In this document: in pieces, positions 22,401 to 34,400 of the stretch | How positions within the stretch are numbered: position 1 is the first letter of the stretch | Layout: every line of letters starts with the position of its first letter | NCBI GenBank assembly: GCA_014526335.1 | Contig: JACTAT010000022.1 | Location: forward strand, 2,362,604-2,426,603 | Direction: 5' to 3' | DNA from: Chrysaora quinquecirrha | Lineage: Eukaryota > Cnidaria > Scyphozoa > Semaeostomeae > Pelagiidae | DNA length: 64,000 nucleotides | Notes under the pieces: model-generated | The model's database searches: none | Seen by the model: the letters and a program-made list of their open reading frames with translations, nothing else | Told to the model about the DNA's origin: nothing | Program-made: the position numbers and the translations under genes

Positions 22401-25400
22401 GTCAATCAGATAATCAATCAATCACACATCAAGATTATCATCCAATCAATCAAACAATCGGATAATCAATCAAGCACTCCTTCAATTAATCAGTCAATCA
22501 ATCAATTACTAAGGTAAACAATCAACCAATCAAGTAGTCAATCAGATAATCAATCAATCACACATCAAGATCATCATCCAATCAATCAAACAATCGGATA
22601 ATCACCAATCCCTTCATAGGAATAGTCGTCACTTATCAGATAACCAACCAGTCACAAAATCAATCAAACACTCAATCACGGAATCGATCAATCAACATAT
22701 CAAGCAATCACTTCACTATATAAAGAAGCAAATCAGCTAGCCAACCTGTAAATGAATACACCACTAGGTAAATAATTAACCAATCAAATAATCAATGAAG
22801 CACGTGCTTAGGAAATCAACCAAACAGCAAACCAATCATCGCTGAATGACTCAGTCACTCGCCGGAAAATATTAATCTACAAATCTACAGACGATCCTGT
22901 AATGCAGCTGCTACTGTATACATACCATTTCGGGGAGATTCCACTATATGGATGCTGCTACCATTGCCAAATACTTTATAAGCATCACTGAAGGGCCCAA
23001 AACCTTGATCATTCTTTCCTCTCAATCTGATTATGTTATCATCTTTCAATAAACTGGTGAAATCAACAGTTTCATTGCCAGATTGTCTGAAATTCATGGA
23101 CTTCCATTCGAAGTCTGTGCCATGCAGAGGGCGATACCACAGCTCAAAATCTTGTACAATTAATCCTTTTGAATGGGGCATCCATGAGACATTGATTGCA
23201 TCGTCCATTAATTTTGTTGTTATGTTGACAGGTTTGTATGGTTTGGCTAGAATAGAACATAGTGCAATCGTCAAAATCACACATTTGTCTAATGAAAGAC
23301 TCCTGAAACCATGTTTCAGGCCTGTATCAACAAAACAATTATCCGTTATCTTAGTTCATGTTGGAGATAGGCGAAAGGTTGAAAAATTTTTATTTTCTGT
23401 AAAACTGGGTAGAGAAAGTTTCAGAAATAGAGTTTGGAAGAGTTTCTTACGTTTCTAGATTAGCAAAACCCAAGAGTTTTTTCAAGGGCATTTGAAGTTT
23501 ATATCAACAATTATTGCAGTTTTTTAAAATGTAGGGAAAGAGTCCTCTTATCTATAGTTGTTCCAATGATGTCCAATGATCAAACGCGAAAGAGGGGTCT
23601 ACCATTATGAGCTACTACACTACCAAGACAAGACAGCTTTAAACTTGCGATCTACTTACGACCAGCATAGGCCTTGAACGTGTATACTATTATGAGACTA
23701 AACAAGTCTCGAACTTATTTTACAACCAGGAAAAGTCTCTAACTTTCGAGATATTATCTTGAATTTACGACCAGGGCTCTTTAGTATTAAAAAGATTAAA
23801 TTCAAAAATACCTATAAGAAACAGCATAAAATCTCTCGAAATTATCCCAGCCTCGGAAACAACAACACATCTGTATCTGCCATGATCAGATAACTGAACA
23901 CCAACGATTTTTCGTCGGCCATCTTTGAAAGTCAGAACCCTTTTCTTCGGCCATGAAGTCCAGACGGGAGGCCACGTGATATTTGGTTCTGGTATACCAG
24001 TTGCAGAGCAATCAAAAGTAACATTGGTGCCAATTCTCACTTTTTGAATGAACGATGGAGTTGTTTTGAATCTTGGAGGAACTAAAAAGCAAAAGAGATC
24101 AAAAACAAGCCTTTTATTACATACTTCAACCCAGTATCTCAGTTTTAGACAGCCCTTAGGCCGGGTGGGCACCCTCCCGTACCACTGGCATATTCCATAA
24201 AGATTACCAATGCAAAAAACAAATCCCTCTAAGTTAGAGAGACAAAACTACCCAGACCAGCAAATGGGAATTTAACTCAGGACCTTTGTGGTGAGAGTCG
24301 TAAATGCAAGCAAGCAACTGCAAGCAACTGCACTAGCCTATGACCAAAAGACATAACCCTGTATTCAATTAAATTCAATTCAAATTTTTCGTAAAATACA
24401 AGTTTACAAAAGAAAAAGTTACTATCAAAATACTTGTATTCTACGCGACCCAAGAGAAGCAGAGCTTATCTAAGCTTGGGCCGCTAAATTAAAGTTTAAA
24501 AATTCAATTAACAAAATGCATTAAATTCAACATGTTTGAATAAAATAATTGAAAATACGTAAGTTACAATAACTACTTAGATAACAATAAAGAAAAGGAT
24601 AATAGTAAGAGTGCAGTAAAAATTTTAACTACTCAACAAAATATTAAAAATTTTTTTTTATTATTATTATGATTTTATTAATATTATTATTATTTTTTTT
24701 TTATCAGATCAACAAATAAATTACTTACTAAGCAATGTTATTTCGACGCAATATAAAAAGTCTCTAACTATAATTTTCTAGATAATACCACATACATGTG
24801 ACAATACCCCTGTAAGTCTTTGCCTCCCCCCCCCCCGGAAGCAGCACTCCTGGCAATACTGTTTTACAAAGACTACCAGGCCACTAGAGTATAAGAGGTA
24901 ACTTGAAAACACCCTTCTTCATATATAACTATGACTTCATTTAAAATTTAAGGTACAAGATTTGGCAGCTACTGGTCTTTTAGCATCTTTCTATTCTTAA
25001 GTGCCAAATCAAAAGGGGGATACGTATTTATTTTTCAGAACATTTCCCATTTACCTTGCTCTTTACCAACCACCCCCCGGGTCAATATCAACATCTTTCG
25101 ATCTGAGAAAGATTACTTTTGTCGAGAGGTTCCTGGTCAAAGCCTTATTCATCGGTTCTACAAGATGCTATTCTTCCCAATGACCCCGTTTATTCAGACC
25201 CCTGTTCATCAAATTTTTAGAAAATTCTCACGCTCCCCCCTGTTTATCTGGCACTGAAGAGCACATACATAAAGTAACCAATGACACAAGGTGTGTGGAA
25301 AAACACGAAAAATAACTCACCCAGCACAACAAGTTTCGTCTGCTTCTTTTCGCCAAACCATTTATTAAACGGAGTACACGTGAAGACACCCTCGTCTTTC

Positions 25401-28400
25401 CGCGTTACGTTTTCAATGACCAATGAACCATTACGACCAACAATGAAATGCGAATTGCTTTTGACAGGCTTCCTTTCCATTCCCACGTGACATTTGCAGA
25501 CGGATTACCAATGGCAACGCATGGGAGTGAGACTGTCTCGTTGACAACGGCTGTTTCTTCAATCAAATGGTATATTATTTCTGGGCGATCTAAAAAAAGA
25601 AGAAAAATACACATCAGAACAACAAAAGAAAATCGACAAGCAAATACGGTCAAAATAACTTTCAGCCTTGTTGATCGTCCAAAAATTGATGGTCCAAAAC
25701 TTTGTTTCCAATGTATCGAAACACTTTTCTGTCTGAAGCATAGAACCCAATAAGATGCACTGCATTGCATCAAGACAAGGTGTGGATTCCGAAAGAGATT
25801 TTCTTGAAGCAGTAACGTCAAGGGGGTAGCCTGGCGGGGTTAAAGTTCCGGGTCCCGGGTTCTCAAGGGGCACGTAAAGTATTTATTTATCATACGTATA
25901 AAGCTAACATACTGTGGCGTTTTTCGAACAACAAGAATCAAATATCTACACTGTATTGAAGTAAATGCTCGGCTACAAATCTCTATTGTTTTTGGTAGTG
26001 AAGTCTTATATGGACATCAGAGTTCGAGGGGCAATTCACTCCTTGGAATCAACAGGAATCTCTATTGTACTTGTAAGAATCTTTACGCTTTTTCAAGGAG
26101 TGAAATGCCCCTCGCATATCACCACATCAAGCACAATAACCCAGCAGAGTAGTGCTTATCCACCACAGAACGCAAACAGACCACTGAGGGGCAATTCACT
26201 CTTTGGGACCTCGTACTCCCTTAGCTGGAATCTCTATTGTTTTCATAGGAATCTTTTGTTTCAATAGGAATCTCGTAAACTTACACTGAACATTGAAATA
26301 CATCTCATAGGTCTTGAAAGTGATTTGCCCATCGACAATTTTCATAACGGAGCAATTATATGATCCAGCATCTTTCCTATTAACTCTGTTGATGACAAGT
26401 GATCCCGATGCGGTATTTAAAGTGAATCTTGAATCCTTAGTCGGGTCCGCTCCATTTCTCTTCCATGTTAGCTTGGAATCTTTTGTTACTTTGTCTTTAC
26501 CACATGGTATCGATTGCATTTGTCCTTCTACTGCGTCTATGTAATGTCCAGGTAGTACCGATGCAGTAGCTGAAAGAAAGTGCAATAACATGCATTACAA
26601 GACCGTCAGGTGCAATGCTATGATCATGTACTATCCCAGTATCCTGCAACACACAAAACATGGAAGAACCAGTCTTCAATCTTTGACATGCAGATAACTA
26701 AAACATGAAAATACCTACTTTTAACAATCAATTGTATGACAACTTCTGTAGTCCCTGCCACACTCTTCAGAGTAACTTGATAATAACCACTGTCCTCTTT
26801 TTTCAAATGCTTTATCGTTAGGCCATCATTCGTGACAGCATATCGCCCTTCTGGTAGAACTCCGTTGTTCTTTGTCCATATGATTTCAGGAAAGGGATTG
26901 CCAGCAACATTACAAGGTAATAACCCAGTACTACCGACGACTTTTGCGACGAATAATCCAGCTGGCGCTCCTTCACATCTCGGTGAATCTGAAATGAATA
27001 TGAAATGCTTTACAACTCGTCATTACACTTGAGAGTATCTAAGTGACGCCACAAGCCATTAGCCATAAGAGATAATGTGGGATATATATATAACAAAGAG
27101 CAGTCTTGACCTATGACCTTTGGCTTTGTAAACTATGACTGTGACCTCTGACATTCTGGCATTATTCTTGTAACCTCTGACTTTTATTCTTCCATTCATA
27201 ATGCCGATTCGGCTTCACTTTCTGATTGGTGCATTTCATCTGCATCTAGGTTTTAATACCGCTGATTGTTACCGTCTGTTCCTGACGTTAAAACTCTGAG
27301 GAGCTTTCAAGTACCGTTAATCCCCAAATTAGCCCCCGGGGGCTTTTTTACATTAATTTTTTTTTGGAGAGTGGCTTATTGCAGAGGAACTTCTAAAATT
27401 ATGCAAAAAATTACGATTTATCATCGACTAAAACCATGTTATTCTGTCATAACTCGATAAAGTACCAGTATGGACTCAAATGGCTAAAATCAACATTTCA
27501 GGAGGTGAGGGCTTATTCAAGATGGGAATTCGGGAACTTATGTGGTATGTTCATAACTTTTTTCGCTGTTTCTCGCAAATAGGAAGATAGTAGGTGCAGA
27601 TAGACAAAACCGGAAATCTTTCAAGTTATCATTAAGGAATGAAACAAACAGAGTTGTTGACTTCAAAAAAGATGAAAATATAAAAACCTTTGTTTATGCT
27701 GCTCAATGCTTAAATATTACTCTTTGAACTGAAGAATAACAAATCGTACTGTTTTTATCAAATTGTTTCATTTTATTTTCCCACTGTTCTTAAAAGTTTA
27801 TGTCAAAAGCTTTTATGAGAATCAAAGTTTCTTTTGATGCAAAACGTATTTTAATCTTGTGTTAACATTTGTATTCAAACTTGAGAAAAAGCGAGGGTAG
27901 AGATTCTGAAAGGGAACTCCTTCTTTTCAAATTTCAGATTAAAATGTTTCAATTATTCTTATGAACTGATTATAAACAATCCTTGCCTTCCCACATGAAA
28001 TAGAAAATTAATATCCATGAATGACTCGATCATGGATAAACATTAATGTTCTAATGCAATATTAAATAGTTTTTCTTTTCAAAGATTTTTGTGTGTTGAG
28101 ATATTACTTCGTACAGTCAAAAGTGCGTGTTTGTCAAAATCTTATTTGACACTCAAAATGGAGCCCAGGTGCTAGAGCATTTGGGCCTTTGGAGCCCTGG
28201 ACCTGGACCATAAAGTCTTCCCATTGAAACAGTTTAACAAATACTGCATTCAAATGGAAACAATTTGATTGGTTGGAATTTCATTTAAGCTGGTTTAAAC
28301 AAAGCTGGTTTTATTGTGTCAATTTAGAAGCAGTTCTACTAGGTCAAAATCATCAGATACATAGGATGGAGATCTGAGACTCAAATAACAGAGCATAAAA

Positions 28401-31400
28401 GACTCAAAAAATAGTTGGGACTTTCAAAGCGCAAATTCTAGTCCCATAAACCTTCTTACAGCTTTCTATCTACTAAAACAAAACTAGGGGAGAATTTTTA
28501 AAATTGGAACAACTCTAAAAAGTTGTTACAAGTTTTAAACATACAAAATTTATTTTAAGGGTTTTAGTAGCATTTTTATTTCAATCTAACTTACCCGGTT
28601 TTTTAATTTTCCAGAATCTGACGGCTTTGGTTCTTCTAAAATTACAAAATTTATTTTACATTAAGTTTATTTATTTAATTGCATAAAATTATTGTTACTA
28701 ATTAAACAAGTAGTTTATTAACATTTATATACCTACTGTGTTAGATGTTAGAGTTGTTAGTAATAGGGTTAATCAGCAGATGATCATGTTAATCATTTTG
28801 AATTGATAAAATCTTTAAAGTTTTAAAGCAAAGTTTTGAAGACCATAAAATCAGTTAAGTTTTACCTTTCCTATGCTTTTCAGGCTTTTAAGAAAATTCT
28901 ACTCTCAGATGATTAGTTGAGTTTACAGATCAAAATATTTTGAATCTCACTTTATTATGTAAATGATATTCATTATGTTATGCTTATGCAATAAATTGCA
29001 ACCATATGCATTTTAAGGCATGTTTATGAAAGAGATTGTAACAATAAGCATTAAGCTTTGTTCATGTAAGAAACTGCAAACTTATCATTGACAAGATTAA
29101 CAAATCAGGCTTTTTAGAAAAACAGATTAGTGGTTTTCACAACTAGGCGAGGGAGCAGAACATCTGCTCTTAGTTCAGGGACCCCTCATCAATAAACAAG
29201 GCTATGCAAAGATAAATGTCATACAGTTCAACCTCTTTAAGTGGCCACCTCCCTATAACAGCCACTAATCTTAAGTCCCACATGCTTTCCCATAGTTGTT
29301 TAAACCTCCAACTGGTGGCCACCTCTCAATAACAGCCACTTGACCTTGCATCTATAAATGTTCGGAGTTTTGACTATATATCATTTTCAGGTTGCATTCC
29401 ATGTACTATAAGTCAAAGATCTCCAGTGTGGAAGATTAATTTTCCAGATTTCCTTTTATTGTTCTTTTTATTGTTCTATTGTTTAATCATTTGCATAGTG
29501 TATACAAGGAACACGTCATGGATTATTTTGACCTGTTGACCAAAGCAAAAGGACCAAACACTCCGAGGTAAAAATACTAAGCAGAAAGCTACGTAATAAT
29601 TGATATGCCAGAGCAAAAAGCTGGTCAAAGCTCCAAATTTTTACTGCCAAGAGACATAAACCAGGAACTTTACAGAAGGGAATACAAAGTTTGAAAAGCA
29701 TTGAATCCACCCCCCTCCATCACAGCCCTTGATTTTTTTTAGGAAAACAATGAGTTAAACATGAACCATTCCATATAGTCAATTACTTACCAAGAACTGT
29801 AAGTTTAATTGGCGATCCAAGTTCTGCTGCTCCCCCGGTATTTGAATCCACAACTTTGCAGTAATAGACATTGTCATCACCAACATTAAGATTAGATATC
29901 TGAAGGTTCATTTTATCTTTCAAAACAACTCTGTTTAAGTATCTTCTTTCCACAGTTGGATTGTAAGTTTCAAATTGCATCAAAACAGCATTAGTCGAGT
30001 CATTTCGTCTCCATTCCACAACAGTGAACTTCGTCATTGCAACATCGCATGTTAATGTAACACTTGAACCCACATATGCAGTCAATAATTTTATTGTCTT
30101 TGTTGCTCTTCTATATCTTGATGCAGATGATTCTAAAATTAAATCACAAAAATTATCAATCAGTGCAAGCATATGAAAATAAAAATTTCACTAAAAAATA
30201 ATGAACTAGATCCCTTCTGATCAAAATTACCTTTCCTTTTAAATATTCGAAGAAACAACGAAAACATCTCTGGAAACACTTAAAATGCTTTTTTGCCTCA
30301 TACTCATCAAGTATAAACATCAGAAACATACAGAAATGAGAAACAGTTGACAAAGGCAGAAAAATTTTGGTAAGTTTTGGTCTGTTTCTGACTTTTGTAC
30401 TCAGAGGATATTATATTTCTACATTTGATTACAAGTCGGATTTTTTCAGCTTTTGGGGGCTGTATACCCTCCCAGTAGCTTAATTTCTCTTTGATTGAGC
30501 TCAGCTATACATTATTTTGCATTTGCAACCCCTACACTGGCATCAACAAATGAAAAGCCCTGTCATGAAATTTGTTCTTTCCCACCCAAACACCCTCTTT
30601 TCCTCATCATGAATTTTTCTCCTATGGGTCAGGACACAAATGAAGCTTTAACATGATTATGATAACAAATGTAGTGAAACAGAGAACAATATTTTCTGGA
30701 GTGATCTTGTTTGAAGGATTTCAAAGTCTTTGTTCGCAATGCTAATACCTAAATAAGGATTATTTTAATTCTTTTTGCATTACATGCTTAATTACTTTTA
30801 ACTGGCAGGATTAAGAAATGCCATTATCTAGGCATTACAAACAACATTGCATATTGAATAAGCTGGTTTGTGTTTAGGGAGGTAATAGATCAATTTCAAG
30901 GATATTAAGTTTTGAAAAAGACTTGGCAAAGATCCCTAAATTGATGATTAGTTGCCATCAGTTTGAAAATGATTCTTCATTATCCAAGTAATGAGACCAT
31001 GAGAAAAACTTCCTTCTAACTTTGCAGTATTTGGAGAGTGTGGAGCAATTCAATCCTTCAAAATCTCCTTCATGAAAACCTATTGTTTTAACAGAAATCC
31101 CTTGAAATCCTTTTGTTTTAGATAAAATCTCGTACAACTTTTTGCAGAGTGAAATTCCCCTCCTTTCAAGTTAGCATTTCAATTTCGTTTTAGCAAGTTC
31201 TTGCCATTGAAAAAAGATGTCCAGCAAAGTTTAAACGGCTCAATTCTACTCTCCCCTCTTCAAATTCATAATCAGCTGATTTCGAGAAACCATTGAGCAC
31301 ATTTCTCTGGGGATTTTCGGCATGATCTAAGACCGTGCATTTAACATGACGGCGAGGTCAACTCTACAAGATTTGAATATGTTTTGCCAAACACGAAATT

Positions 31401-34400
31401 TGGCAGTGATCAATTGATAGCAAATGTTTTTAACGAAAACTACAGCTTTACTTTGTGATAAAGATAGTGTTTGAATATTTTCAAATTAAATCAGAGTTTT
31501 GAGGATCAAATTCAAGCCTCGATTGCCCAAAAAAACCTAAAGCTTCTCAAATAACCAAGTAAACGGGAAATCGGAAATGAAAACTTTAAAACCAATCGCC
31601 ATTTTATTTGATTTATGTGCCAGTCGGATAAGTTCTAGTTGACTGACTAAAGCTTCTTCCCAAACAATTTTCGCATCTCTACTTTAATTACACTCATTTT
31701 TTTAGGGGGTCAAAGTGAGGTGAATAACTTTCGACTAAGCTGCTTAAAAAATCTTAAAAAATCATTTTCATACAGAAGCTGAATTTCTCTCCCAGCTTTT
31801 CTACTTTTTACGGCATTTAGAGCACAAATTTTATTTTTCGAGTCCCGTTGAAAATAGCCGTGGAATAATCCATGCCGTTTTCGACGCTGTTTCGACGCAA
31901 AGACAGTGCATCAAAGTGAGGTGAATAACATTCCAGCAGACGTACCAAAAAATAGGAAAAAATAATTTCTAGACAGGACACGAATTGTGCTTCCAGCTTC
32001 TGTACTTTTTAAAGCTGTTTGGATCAATTTTAAACTATTTTAGAGATGAGGATTTTGGCCTCTGAGAACTCGCATGTCATTTTGGTCTCTTTCAATCCAA
32101 ATAAAGGGTGTCAAAGTGAGGGGAATAACTTTCTTCCACAAGCCCATAAAAATCTGAAAAAATCCTTTTTAAATACAGTATGCTTTTCTTTCCCAGCTTT
32201 TCGGCATCTTATGAGCATTTGAAAAGTATTTCTATTTTGCCCTTCGTGAAAATCGCCTTGGAAATTTGCATGCAGTTTTCGGCCTGTTTCCACGCGAAGA
32301 CATCTAGTCAATGTGAGGTGAATAACTTCCTTTAACAAGCCCGTAAAAATCTGAAAAAATCCTTTTTAAATACAGTATGCTTTTCTTTCCCAGCTTTTTG
32401 GCATCTTATGAGCATTTGAAAAGTATTTCTATTTTTGCCCCTTCGTGAAAATCGCCTTGGAAATTTGCATGCAGTTTTAGGCCTGTTTCCACGCGAAGAC
32501 ATCTAGTCAATGTGAGGTGAATAACTTTCTTTAACAAGCCCGTAAAAATCTGAAAAAATCCTTTTTAAATACAGTATGCGTTTGTTTCCCAGCTTTTCGG
32601 CATCTTATGAGTATTTGAAAAGTATTTCTATTTTTTGGCCTTTCTTGAAAATAGACTTGGAAAATGAATGCAGTTTTCGACATGTTTCCACGCGAAGACA
32701 TCTAGTCAAAGTGAGGTGAATAACTTTCCTTAGAAAACCCGCAGAAATCTGGAAAGGTCTCCTTTAGATAGAGGAAAAACTTCTCTTCCACTTTATTTGA
32801 ATCTTATGTCATTTTGAGCACTTCTTCTATTTTTTCCAACTTGCTCAAAATCGGCCTTAAATGAAGACGGACTTTCAAGCAGAACGCACAACCCGACACG
32901 AACGGGTTTGTTATTGTTTTCATTGTGGGAAATTGATTGACAGCGTATGATTGACATTTGCCTCGCCCTCCCACCTCAGCCGACGTCTTTGGTTTCGTCT
33001 GCCCACATTTTCATAATGTGGTTCTAGACCTCTCCAACAGCACGCTAGCGAAACTATAATCACTACTGTGGTGGATAATCACTACTGTGGTAGTACTATT
33101 TGCGTACTGTGGTGGTAGTTTCTGCGTACTGTGGTGGATAATCACTACTTGTGGTGGTTTACTATGCTTGCGGTGGTGGCAGTTTTGGCGTACTGTGGTG
33201 GATAATCACTACTTGTGGTGGTTTACTATGCTTGCGGTGGTGGCAGTTTTGGCGTACTGTGGTGGATAATCACTACTTGTGGTGGTTTACTATGCTTGCG
33301 GTGGTGGCAGTTTTGGCTGATTGTGGTGGATAATCAATACTTGTGGTGGTTTACTATGCTTGCGGTGGTGGCAGTTTTGGCTTACTGTGGTGGATAATCA
33401 CTACTTGTGGTGGTTTACTATGCTTGCGGTGGTGGCAGTTTTGGCTGATTGTGGTGGATAATCAATACTTGTGGTGGGTTATAATGCTTTATGTGGTGAA
33501 TACGAAATCATAGCAAAACTCTATAGATCAAGCAAGTAAAACCACAAGTAATCCACCACAGTATGCCAAAACTGCCACCACCGCAAGCATAGTAAACCAC
33601 CACAAGTAGTGATTATCCACCACAGTACGCCAAAACTGCCACCACTGCAAGCATAGTAAACCACCACAAGTAGTGATTATCCACCACAGTACGCAGAAAC
33701 TACCACCACAGTACGCAAATAGTACTACCAGTAGTGATTATCCACCACAGTGTGATTATAGTTTCGCTAGCGTGTATTAGATTAGCTCGGCCGCTCGCGC
33801 TACGCGCGAGGCGGCCATCGCTAGCTCCTGCGGAGGGCTTCTCGCCGCTTCGCGGCTCGCGGGCGACGCTTCGCGTCGCTCTGCTCGGCTGCCGCTCGCT
33901 GCGCTCGCGGCAACCTCTCGGTGACACGTGCTCCGCACGTGGTCTCGCTACTTGCAAACTCGTTACGACGCTCATCTATGCACATAGCAGTCGGCCATGC
34001 AAGAAATAAGGTGACTGGCATCATATATGCGCGGGATTTTGGTTGCGATGATCGTTGGTAAGAATAAAAAGTATCACGTGAATATCCGATCTGAATGGAA
34101 ATTTCGCGAGGCGGCCATCGCTAGCTCCTGCGGAGGGCTTCTCGCCGCTTCGCGGCTCGCGGGCGACGCTTCGCGTCGCTCTGCTCGGCTGCCGCTCGCT
34201 GCGCTCGCGGCAACCTCTCGGTGACACGTGCTCCGCACGTGGTCTCGCTACTTGCAAACTCGTTACGACGCTCATCTATGCACATAGCAGTCGGCCATGC
34301 AAGAAATAAGGTGACTGGCATCATATATGCGCGGGATTTTGGTTGCGATGATCGTTGGTAAGAATAAAAAGTATCACGTGAATATCCGATCTGAATGGAA

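Noticed and set aside
27320..27350. AGCCCCCGGGGGCT palindrome followed by T run as a terminator
   Set aside because: Bacterial-type terminators do not apply in this animal DNA; it lies in a receptor intron and is probably part of a small palindromic repeat.
33087..33397. Overlapping 60-residue plus-strand frames rich in Trp/Cys/Val
   Set aside because: They arise from the 64-bp minisatellite, repeat every 64 bases and shift frame; not genes.
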